Assembly: GCF_000265425.1 (NCBI RefSeq)
Contig: NC_018014.1
Span: 2,232,001-2,296,000 of the forward strand
Length of the DNA stretch: 64,000 bases
Origin: Terriglobus roseus DSM 18391
Lineage (GTDB): Bacteria > Acidobacteriota > Terriglobia > Terriglobales > Acidobacteriaceae
Direction of reading: 5' to 3'
Part shown: positions 56,990-64,000 of the stretch, piece after piece
Position numbering within the stretch: position 1 is the stretch's first letter
How the letters are laid out: the number at the start of each line of letters is the position of its first letter
Notes under the pieces: model-generated
What the model was told of the DNA's origin: nothing
What the model saw: the letters and a program-made list of their open reading frames with translations, nothing else
Databases searched by the model: none
Made by a program: the position numbers and the translations under genes

Positions 56990-57406
56990 TTATACGTTCT
57001 TACGGCCCATCATCCCGTCGACCGACAGACTGTTTGCTTCGACGAGCCAGAGCATGACGAAGAAGACGAGGCTGTACTGCAGTTGCGTGCCTGCGCCGTT
57101 CCAGTTCTGCGTAGAGGTTGTGCCGAAGGTGAGAGCGATCATGAAAAGCGATCCGCCGATCAGTGCGAGGCGCGTGAAGAGCCCCAGTGTGAGCAGGATG
57201 CCCAATATTAGTTCGATGAAGGGCGTTGCGTAGAGAAAGGCCAGCGACAGGGCGTGCGGCAGCGGCCCCTTGTCCATTCCGTTGACTGCACCGTTGGCGA
57301 AGGCGCCCACGCCGCTAAGGATGCGAAAGAAGCCGTGGCCGAAGATGTTGATGCCGAGTGCGAGGCGCATGAGCGCGTAGGCGATGGCTTTGTGATCTCG
57401 AAGCAT
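56990..57406 (-). CDS. DoxX-family membrane protein
   Basis: From ATG 57406, which has AGGAG 8 bases upstream, the protein has 138 residues and four hydrophobic helices. The DoxX features RLALGINIFGHGFFRI and FIELILGILLTLGLFTRLALIGG are present. Family members occur with thiosulfate:quinone oxidoreductases or oxidative-stress functions, but this copy has no such neighbour. The longer frame to 57454 lacks a ribosome site. Confidence 0.8.
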   Translation of the reverse strand: MLRDHKAIAYALMRLALGINIFGHGFFRILSGVGAFANGAVNGMDKGPLPHALSLAFLYATPFIELILGILLTLGLFTRLALIGGSLFMIALTFGTTSTQNWNGAGTQLQYSLVFFVMLWLVEANSLSVDGMMGRKNV

Positions 57407-57548
57407 GCGGTAACTCCTGCTGAGTAGACGGTTTGTGGCGTCTGCAAGACCCACCGCCTTTGTGCGACAGGTACGGTCGCTGGAGACGGTGACGCCATCC
57501 TACTGAGAGAACCAGCCCGGTGCTTCGAGGGGCTGAAGGAGAACGAAG

Positions 57549-58127
57549 ATGAGATACACGACACTGCCGAAGCTGGCCATGATGACGCTCCTCACTTTGA
57601 CTGCGGGAACCGTCGCATTGAGCGCCCAAGAGGTTCGCACCGACTATGACCACAAGGCGAACTTCGGTCAATATCACACGTTTTCGATCTACAAGCTGCA
57701 CGCCTCCGACCAGATTGTTGAGGGGAGACTGCGCGATGACATTCATCAGGCGCTGACTTCGCGCGGCTATCGCGAGGTGCCGGAGGGTGGTGATCTTGCG
57801 ATCACAGCCGTCGGTGGCATCACGAACAAGCAAGAGTACAGCACCTTCTACAACGGCCTGGGTGGCGGCTATGGTTATGGCGGCTGGGGCGGATGGCGTG
57901 GCTTCGGCGGCTGGGGCGGCGGTGGCGGCACGGGTGTTTCGACGACGAGGGCCTATAACGTGCCGGTAGGAACGCTTGCAATCGACGCGTACGACCGCTC
58001 GAGCAAGCAGCTTGTCTTCCGCGGAACGGCTTCCGACACGCTCTCGAAGAAGTCGGAGAAGAATGCTTCGAAGCTGGAAAAGGCTGTCGATAAGATTTTC
58101 GACAAGCTGCCCAAGTCCAACGGGTAA
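57549..58127 (+). CDS. secreted DUF4136-type protein with a Gly-rich insert
   Basis: The 192-residue protein follows a strong AAGGAGAA ribosome site and has a signal peptide (cut near LSA-QE, residue 26). The start VRTDYDHKANFGQYHTFSIY and the end LVFRGTASDTLSKKSEK...AVDKIFDKLP match DUF4136 proteins, mostly outer-envelope lipoproteins, but no lipobox Cys is present here. A Gly/Trp/Tyr-rich block (about residues 103-122) sits in the middle of the domain. Function is unknown. Confidence 0.82.
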   Translation: MRYTTLPKLAMMTLLTLTAGTVALSAQEVRTDYDHKANFGQYHTFSIYKLHASDQIVEGRLRDDIHQALTSRGYREVPEGGDLAITAVGGITNKQEYSTFYNGLGGGYGYGGWGGWRGFGGWGGGGGTGVSTTRAYNVPVGTLAIDAYDRSSKQLVFRGTASDTLSKKSEKNASKLEKAVDKIFDKLPKSNG

Positions 58128-58131
58128 CAAA

Positions 58132-58164
58132 AAGCGGCGAGTGAGATTCGATCACTCGCCGCTT
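58132..58164. terminator. terminator between the DUF4136 gene and dnaE
   Basis: A 13-bp perfect stem (AAGCGGCGAGTGA / TCACTCGCCGCTT) with a 7-base loop lies between convergent stops. On the minus strand it is followed by TTTTTGTT, so it mainly serves dnaE. Confidence 0.85.
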
Positions 58165-58169
58165 CTTCG

Positions 58170-61100
58170 TTAGTTGATGACCTTGACGCCACCAGCACCG
58201 ACGAGACCTTCCACCTGATCGATGAAGAGACGGTCGGCGCAGACGTTGAAGCCGACGGGTTCGAGGACAGCACAGAACTCTCCGGGCTCTTCGAGGTCGA
58301 GGAGCACTTTGCCTGGGCCGGGCTTGGCTGTGAAGATGCTGAGCAGCTTGTCGAGCAGAGCGGCGTCGGGATTGTGCAGTGGCACTTTGATGCGTAGGGC
58401 CTCGGGCAGGCGCAGCTTCACATCTTCGAGTGCTGTGATCTTGGTGACGGAGAGCTTTGGTGCGGAGTCTTCTTCACCGCGCAGCGAACCACTTACGAGT
58501 ACCGGTACGTCAATCTTGAGCGCTTCCTGCAGCTTCTCGTAGTCCTTCGGAAAGGCAATGATGTCGATCTTGCCGTGGGTATCTTCGAGGATGGCGGAGG
58601 CGTACATTTCGCCGCTGCGTTTGCTCTTTGCGACCTTGAGCGCGGAGATGACGCCGGCGATTTGAATTTCGGTCTGCGGTTCGCGCTGGCCGCGCTGAAA
58701 GACCACCGGTTCCGGCTTCATCTCGCAGGCGGTTGCGGTGTCGAGGACGCCCTTGATGTTGCGGAGCTTCTCGCGGTACTTGTCCATGGGGTGTCCGCTG
58801 ACGAAGAAGCCGAGGACTTCCTTTTCGTTCTGAAGACGCGTGTGCTCGTCCCACTCGGGCACCTGGGGCAGCTCGTCCTCTGCGGCTGCCTGTCCACCGC
58901 CGGCTGGGCCAGCGTCGAAGAGACCGAAGAGGCCGCTCTGGCCGCTGGCGGCGTCGCGCTGTGACTTCTGCGCGCGTTCCATGGCCTTATCGACTGCGTT
59001 GTAGACGCGGGCGCGTGGTCCGAAGCTGTCCATGGCTCCGGCCTTGATGAGCGATTCGAAGACGCGCTTGTTCAGCAGGCGCAGCTCGACGGACTCGCAG
59101 AAGTCCCACATGGACGAGAAGCCCGGCTTCCCTTCTGCCTGCAGTTTGCGCCGAGAGGCGACGATCGTGTCGATGGCATTGCCGCCAACGTTCTTGATGG
59201 CAGCGAGGCCGAAGCGGATGCCGCCGTTGCTGGGTGTGAAGTTGGAGTCAGAGATCTGCACGTCGGGCGGCAGCACGGTGATGCCCATCTCGCGGCACTC
59301 GCCGATGTACTTCACGACATTCTCTGGCTTCGAGGTTTCACTGGTCAGCAGCGCCGCCATGAACTCGACGGGATAGTGCGTCTTGAGCCATGCCGTGTGA
59401 TACGCGAGGAGCGCGTATGCGGACGAGTGCGACTTGTTAAAGCCATAACCCGCAAACTGCAGGATGAGATCGAAGAGAGCGCCGGCCTTGTCCTTGGGGT
59501 GCTTGCGTTCGGCTGCGCCGGCCATAAACAACTCACGCTGCACTTCCATGGCAGCGGGATCTTTTTTACCCATGGCGCGGCGCAGAAGATCAGCACCGCC
59601 GAGTGAGTATCCAGCAATGACGCTGGAGATCTGCATGACCTGTTCCTGGTAGACGATGACGCCGAGCGTCTCCTTCAGCAGGCCTTCGAGGTCCGGCAAC
59701 ATGTATTCGACAGCGCGGCGTCCCCACTTACGTTCGATGAAGTCATCAATCATGCCGCCCTGGATTGGGCCCGGGCGATAGAGTGCGTTGAGTGCCGTGA
59801 GGTCTTCGACGGTGGTGGGCTTGTACCGGCGAAGAACGTCGCGCATGCCGCCCGATTCAAACTGGAAGACACCTGAAGTCAGCGCACGATGGAAGACCTT
59901 CTCATACGTCACCTGGTCATCCAGATCGATGGTCGACATATCGATGGTGACGCCCTGGTGCTGCTTGATGAGCTTGAGGCAATCGTCGATGACGGTCAGC
60001 GTGGTTAGCCCAAGGAAGTCCATCTTGAGCAGACCCATCTTCTCGACGGCCTTCATGTCATACGCCGTAACAAGATCATCAGTCTTGGTCAGCGTGACAG
60101 GCACCAGCTCCGTCAACGGCTGCGGCGCAATCACAACACCGGCAGCATGAACGCCAGCGCCACGCACAAGTCCCTCGAGACGCATGGCAGTGTCGATGAC
60201 TTCGCGGATTTGCGGATTCGTCTCGTACACCGCGGCCAGCGGCGGCGAGTCCTTCAAAGCCTCCGCGATCGTGATGCCGATCGTCGCAGGAATCATCTTC
60301 GCAATGCGATCGATTTCGCCATAGGGGATTTCGAGGGCGCGACCGACGTCCTTGATGGCGGCCTTTGCAGCCATGGTGTTGAAGGTGATGATTTGCGCAA
60401 CCTGGTCTGCGCCATACTTACGCTTGACGTAGTCGATGACCTCGCCGCGGCGGTTCATGCAGAAGTCGATATCGATATCAGGCATCGACACGCGCTCAGG
60501 ATTCAGGAAGCGCTCGAAGAGCAGCTCGTTCTGCAGCGGGTCGACGTCCGTAATCTCCATGACGTAGGCGACGAGCGAACCCGCAGCCGATCCACGGCCG
60601 GGTCCAACCGGGATGTTCTGCTCCTTCGCGTACCGGATGAAGTCCCACACGATCATGAAGTAGCCGGGGAACTTCATGCTCTTGATGCAATCCAGTTCGC
60701 GCTGCAGACGCGCTTCATACGCGTCAATCTCGTAACGCAGCAGACCACGCGACCGCAGGTGCGTTACCGCGGTGTTCAGTCGCTTCTTCAGACCTTCACG
60801 GCAGACAGCTTCAAAGTAATCGTCGAGGGACATACCCTCGGGCACGGGGAACGCCGGGAACGGGTCGTCTACCTTCTTCAACTTCACGTTGCAGCGGTCG
60901 ACGAACTGCATGGTGCGTGTGCAGACTTCTTCGTGGCCGGCGAAGGTGCGGTGCATCTCCTCCGCGGACTTGATGTAGAACTCCTGCGTATCGAACTTGA
61001 AGCGGTTCGGGTCGTTCATCGAACCCGCCGTCTGTACGCAGAGCAGGATCTCGTGTGCGCGGCTGTCATCCGCAGCGACATAGTGCGAATCGTTGGTCGC

Positions 61101-61700
61101 GATCAGCGGAATGTCGAGGTCTTTCTCCATCCGGAAGAGCTGATCGCAGACACCCTTGTCCGGCTCCAACCCGTGATCCTGAATCTCGAGGAAGAAGTTG
61201 CCCTTGCCGAACATGTCCTGGAACATGCCCGCACTACGCTTCGCCTCTTCGTACTTGTCCTTCATCAGGTGCTGGTTGATCTCACCCGCCAGGCAGCCGC
61301 TGAAAGCGATGAGGCCTTCCGTGTGCTTCGACAGGAACTCCTTCGAGACGCGCGGCTTGCGATAGAAGCCATGCACCGCCGCTTCACTCGTCAAACGCAC
61401 CAGGTTCCGATAGCCGGCGTCGTTCTCCGCCAGCACCAGGAAGTGGTTGTAACCGCCGCTGCGTTCGCGATGGTCGTCGGTCTGCGACAGGTAAAGCTCG
61501 CAGCCGATGATGGGCTTGATGCCCTTCTTCTGCATGGCGTCTGCAAAGTGCACCGCGCCGAAGATGTTGCCATGGTCGGTCATGGCTGCGCCTTTCTGGC
61601 CCAGCTTGCTCATGTGCGCGGCGAGTTTATCGACGTCGCAGGCGCCGTCCAGAAGGCTGTAATCGGTGTGGAGATGCAGGTGCGTGAAATCAACGGCCAT
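58170..61700 (-). CDS. dnaE: DNA polymerase III alpha subunit (DnaE1 type)
   Basis: DnaE is the replicative polymerase. The 1176-residue protein has an N-terminal PHP domain beginning THLHLHTDYS with metal-ligand histidines (H9, H11) and MTDHGNIFG. The polymerase core carries PDIDIDFCMNRRGEV (catalytic Asp pair, about residue 415). Fingers and tandem helix-hairpin-helix regions (GYGFNKSHSSAYALLAY) follow, and then an OB-fold near residues 1010-1090 (IQIAGVISALKVAKSK). There is no intein and no proofreading exonuclease insert, as is usual for DnaE1. It is monocistronic, with a terminator beyond the stop. Confidence 0.96.
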   Translation of the reverse strand: MAVDFTHLHLHTDYSLLDGACDVDKLAAHMSKLGQKGAAMTDHGNIFGAVHFADAMQKKGIKPIIGCELYLSQTDDHRERSGGYNHFLVLAENDAGYRNLVRLTSEAAVHGFYRKPRVSKEFLSKHTEGLIAFSGCLAGEINQHLMKDKYEEAKRSAGMFQDMFGKGNFFLEIQDHGLEPDKGVCDQLFRMEKDLDIPLIATNDSHYVAADDSRAHEILLCVQTAGSMNDPNRFKFDTQEFYIKSAEEMHRTFAGHEEVCTRTMQFVDRCNVKLKKVDDPFPAFPVPEGMSLDDYFEAVCREGLKKRLNTAVTHLRSRGLLRYEIDAYEARLQRELDCIKSMKFPGYFMIVWDFIRYAKEQNIPVGPGRGSAAGSLVAYVMEITDVDPLQNELLFERFLNPERVSMPDIDIDFCMNRRGEVIDYVKRKYGADQVAQIITFNTMAAKAAIKDVGRALEIPYGEIDRIAKMIPATIGITIAEALKDSPPLAAVYETNPQIREVIDTAMRLEGLVRGAGVHAAGVVIAPQPLTELVPVTLTKTDDLVTAYDMKAVEKMGLLKMDFLGLTTLTVIDDCLKLIKQHQGVTIDMSTIDLDDQVTYEKVFHRALTSGVFQFESGGMRDVLRRYKPTTVEDLTALNALYRPGPIQGGMIDDFIERKWGRRAVEYMLPDLEGLLKETLGVIVYQEQVMQISSVIAGYSLGGADLLRRAMGKKDPAAMEVQRELFMAGAAERKHPKDKAGALFDLILQFAGYGFNKSHSSAYALLAYHTAWLKTHYPVEFMAALLTSETSKPENVVKYIGECREMGITVLPPDVQISDSNFTPSNGGIRFGLAAIKNVGGNAIDTIVASRRKLQAEGKPGFSSMWDFCESVELRLLNKRVFESLIKAGAMDSFGPRARVYNAVDKAMERAQKSQRDAASGQSGLFGLFDAGPAGGGQAAAEDELPQVPEWDEHTRLQNEKEVLGFFVSGHPMDKYREKLRNIKGVLDTATACEMKPEPVVFQRGQREPQTEIQIAGVISALKVAKSKRSGEMYASAILEDTHGKIDIIAFPKDYEKLQEALKIDVPVLVSGSLRGEEDSAPKLSVTKITALEDVKLRLPEALRIKVPLHNPDAALLDKLLSIFTAKPGPGKVLLDLEEPGEFCAVLEPVGFNVCADRLFIDQVEGLVGAGGVKVIN

Positions 61701-61756
61701 GGATCGATTCTAGGCCGCGCGGGATGTGGTAGAAGCCTCTGGAAAAGCCGTACGAA

Positions 61757-63439
61757 TTAGGTGACGATCTCTCCCCTGCCCAACTGCGCGACGGCAGCTT
61801 CCGCGCGCTCTCGCAATGCCTTTCGATCTGCGGCAGACTTCTTGCCGAGCGCAATGTACGGCATGCGAAGCCGTTGATTCGACTGCAACAGATCCGCATG
61901 ACGCTCAAGGAAGGTCCAGTAGAGCGCGGTGAATGGGCAAGACCCAGGACCGAGCGCCTTCTTCGGATCAAGCGGGCACTTGCCGCAGTAGTCGCTCATC
62001 CGGTTGATGTACGCGGCACCGGAGACGTACGGCTTGGTGGCAGTCAGGCCGCCGTCCGCGAAGGTCGCCATGCCGAGGACGTTGGACTCCACGACCCAGT
62101 CGTAAGCGTCGATGTAGGCGACCCAGAACCAGTCCGTCAGTTCCCGCGGTGAGAAGCCGCAGAGTACCGCGAGATTCGACAGGACCATAAGGCGGGTGAT
62201 GTGGTGCGACCAGCCCTGATCGCGGACCTGCGCGACCACGGTGTCCAGACAGCGCATGCCCGAACGATCGCCCCAGTAGGCCGGCGGCAGGGGGAGATGG
62301 GCATCAAGCGCAGAGGGTGTTGCGGGGCGGTCCGGCGTGGCAGGATCAATGGTTTGCACGATGGTGGCGCTGTAGGCGTGTGCTTCGCGGTTCGAAGGAG
62401 GGTCGGGGCTCTGCGGCAGTGTGCGGAAGCCATCGGTGGTGTCGTGGATGTGGCGCATGAACTCTCGCCAACCGAGGATCTGGCGGATGAAACCTTCGGC
62501 ACTGGCAAGCGGAATCTTGCCCTGGTGATAGGCGGTCTCAACGTCTGCAATGATCTCGCGAGGCAGCAGGCGGCTGATGTTCATGAGGGCGGAGAGCGCG
62601 GAGTGAAAGAGCATCGGCTCCTGTGTGCTCATGGCGTCTTCCCATGGACCGAAGAACGGCAGTAGCCGGTCGAGTGCGAAGCTCCAGGCGCTCTTCGCAT
62701 CGGCCTCCGTGACGGGAAGATCGAAGCCGTCCGCACTTCCGAAAGCAATCGGATTCACCCGCTGCATCATCTCCAACAATTCGATTGTGATGGCGTCCTG
62801 TGCAAAGGTGGGACGAGGTGGAGGTGTGATCTGTCCGCGGTAGGGTTCGCGATTCTGCTCATCGTAGGAGAGCTTGCCACCTGCATAGTTTCCGTCTTCC
62901 ATCAGGATGCCGGTGGACCGTCGCATGTAGCGGTAGAAGCGCTCCATCAGGAACTGGCGACCGCGTGAGGCGCCCTTCCCGAAGACCTCCTGCCAGTCCT
63001 CGGAGGTTGAAAGCCAGGCCGTGTCCGGACGATCTTCGAGCCGCAGGCCGGATGCGCAGCCGCGTTCGAGGTCTTTACGAAGCTCGCGTTCTGCTGCGCG
63101 GGTCGAGAGGATGGAGCCAAGTCTAAAGCGTTGCTGCGCTGCGAATAACTGCTCACCGTAGCTTTCGGGGCCGTTCAGATAGAGCACGTGGCGGCCGCGT
63201 TCGATCTGCTCGAGCGCGAAGTGGCGCATATTCGAAAGGACGAGGAGAACCTTCTTGTGGTGGTAGGGGCGTGACTTTCCCTTCGCATGCGATTCGACGA
63301 GGATGATGCCGGCATCGCTATCTGTTGCGAGTGGACCGATGCGATCGTTCAGGCGGTCACAGGGCACGAAGACCCAGGAACGTTCGCGTGCCTCTGCGGC
63401 GGAGGGATACCGCTCACGCATGCTATCGAGAAAGGCCAT
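61757..63439 (-). CDS. iron-sulfur prokaryotic (6-4) photolyase / cryptochrome (FeS-BCP family)
   Basis: The open frame reaches 63979, but ATG 63439 is chosen because it gives a 560-residue protein starting near the family's first conserved block and leaves the divergent gene at 63666 free. The C-terminal FAD domain contains WGDRSGMRCLDTVV, the QGWSHHITRLMVLSN block and YINRMSDYCGKCPLD. Cys397, Cys485, Cys488 and Cys501 have exactly the 88-3-13 spacing of the four 4Fe-4S ligands known in Agrobacterium PhrB. A Pro-rich insertion of about 40 residues (about 340-380) precedes the HLPLPPAYW block. It should repair (6-4) photoproducts or act as a light sensor. Confidence 0.9.
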   Translation of the reverse strand: MAFLDSMRERYPSAAEARERSWVFVPCDRLNDRIGPLATDSDAGIILVESHAKGKSRPYHHKKVLLVLSNMRHFALEQIERGRHVLYLNGPESYGEQLFAAQQRFRLGSILSTRAAERELRKDLERGCASGLRLEDRPDTAWLSTSEDWQEVFGKGASRGRQFLMERFYRYMRRSTGILMEDGNYAGGKLSYDEQNREPYRGQITPPPRPTFAQDAITIELLEMMQRVNPIAFGSADGFDLPVTEADAKSAWSFALDRLLPFFGPWEDAMSTQEPMLFHSALSALMNISRLLPREIIADVETAYHQGKIPLASAEGFIRQILGWREFMRHIHDTTDGFRTLPQSPDPPSNREAHAYSATIVQTIDPATPDRPATPSALDAHLPLPPAYWGDRSGMRCLDTVVAQVRDQGWSHHITRLMVLSNLAVLCGFSPRELTDWFWVAYIDAYDWVVESNVLGMATFADGGLTATKPYVSGAAYINRMSDYCGKCPLDPKKALGPGSCPFTALYWTFLERHADLLQSNQRLRMPYIALGKKSAADRKALRERAEAAVAQLGRGEIVT

Positions 63440-63665
63440 GCCGCTTGGATGCGATGAAACCGATGCTGCAGACGGGGCGGTTTTCTTACCGTGAATCTGA
63501 TTGCGCCTACTTTGCGATCGCACGGCGCCCGCGGAAGTTATCTGCCTGCCGTATCGATGCAGGACCGGCAGCAAGAGTACAGGCGTGCTGGGTCGATGAT
63601 TTTCATGGAAATAAAGCTTTACGGACCATGCAGACTCCTGTTGACTGGGCGGCAGGAGAATCCCG

Positions 63666-64000
63666 ATGCGTCTCGTCGCCAGTTTGATGGTTTGCAGTAC
63701 AGTCGCTTTTGCTTCGCTCAGCGCCGCCGCACAGCAACCGGCCATGCCCTCCTGCCCCGGTACACCTGAGATCGTCCGTGTCTCCACCATCAAGCCCGGC
63801 AAGATGGACAAGTTTCTGGAAGCCGTTGCGGCCCAGGCAAAGTGGTACAAGCAACAGGGCACGACCGATGAGATCAGCGTCCTGCGCGTGATGGATACCA
63901 ACACCGGTGCATGGTCTGCGACGGAGGCACTTACAACGCACACGGAACCCGCCGGGCAGGACGCGAAGCGCGCCCACAATGCGGGCTATGACGCCTTTGT
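63666..64000 (+). CDS. secreted protein, truncated by the window end
   Basis: ATG 63666 has AGGAGAA 5 bases upstream. The visible part encodes at least 111 residues: a signal peptide (MRLVASLMVCSTVAFASLSA-AAQ) followed by VRVSTIKPGKMDKFLEAVA, which resembles the beginning of an antibiotic-biosynthesis-monooxygenase/Dabb-type ferredoxin fold. The frame stays open to the last base. It is divergent from the photolyase gene, with 226 bases between their starts. Confidence 0.7.
   Translation, partial: MRLVASLMVCSTVAFASLSAAAQQPAMPSCPGTPEIVRVSTIKPGKMDKFLEAVAAQAKWYKQQGTTDEISVLRVMDTNTGAWSATEALTTHTEPAGQDAKRAHNAGYDAF

Noticed and set aside
60147..61760. 537-residue plus-strand frame opposite dnaE
   Set aside because: It is an antisense shadow; dnaE occupies the region with PHP and polymerase motifs.
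63440..63979. N-terminal extension of the photolyase to 63979
   Set aside because: The added residues lack family similarity and overlap the divergent secreted-protein gene, which has its own ribosome site.

Overview
The window is about 60% G+C, gene-dense, and free of phage or plasmid genes. Gene content suggests a chromosome of an Acidobacteriota bacterium, most likely Acidobacteriaceae/Terriglobales (Terriglobus, Granulicella, Edaphobacter type). The reasons are the palindromic intergenic elements ending in GGGGCACCCG, Ser/Thr kinase-TPR proteins, secreted chitobiase-C-terminal/NHL and choice-of-anchor proteins, and a tRNA nucleotidyltransferase with a Lys/Ala/Pro tail. This placement is an inference; there is no rRNA gene to test it.

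Layout. 0-9.0 kb (minus): a compact cluster ileS-lspA-uvrA-TPR protein-two small secreted paralogs, with 4-17 nt overlaps between the first four genes. 9.4-12.5 kb: a TonB protein with its own terminator, a small hypothetical, a CYTH protein and a Sua5/YrdC tRNA-modification enzyme. 12.5-13.0 kb: a gene-free patch of palindromic repeats. 13.0-16.5 kb: holB, a LOV-PAS-GGDEF photoreceptor cyclase and a cupin. 16.5-21.5 kb (minus): lpxD, an output-less response regulator-PAS protein, a lipoprotein, tmk and a cytochrome P450, closely spaced. 21.8-27.4 kb: the tailed tRNA nucleotidyltransferase, a YdcF protein, a metallo-beta-lactamase-fold hydrolase, secG and an EAL-PAS-PAS protein. 27.6-37.8 kb: tRNA-Leu(GAG), a HAD phosphatase, a Ser/Thr kinase-TPR protein, and several secreted proteins (FG-GAP, NHL lipoprotein, beta-helix).

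38.0-39.85 kb is a lower-G+C patch of three broken genes abutting the 3' end of tRNA-Ser(GGA), which looks like an eroded island. 40.0-48.0 kb: an orphan asparagine-synthetase-like protein and a complete CzcCBA-type heavy-metal efflux operon. 48.2-64.0 kb: a large secreted/membrane protein, an aspartyl protease gene cut by an in-frame TAG, thiD/thiS, pyrF, a 59-aa zinc ribbon protein, accA, a DoxX protein, a DUF4136 protein, dnaE, an FeS-type (6-4) photolyase, and a partial secreted protein.

Functionally most of this is housekeeping: translation, lipoprotein processing, DNA repair and replication, lipid A and fatty-acid synthesis, nucleotides. The accessory highlights are light- and c-di-GMP-related. 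They are a LOV photoreceptor fused to an apparently active GGDEF domain, an EAL-PAS-PAS phosphodiesterase candidate, and an iron-sulfur photolyase. No new defence or mobile system is visible. The items most worth follow-up are the LOV cyclase, the histone-H1-like tail on the tRNA nucleotidyltransferase, the decayed tRNA-Ser island, the TAG-interrupted protease, and the orphan Asn-synthetase-like enzyme lacking its glutaminase cysteine.
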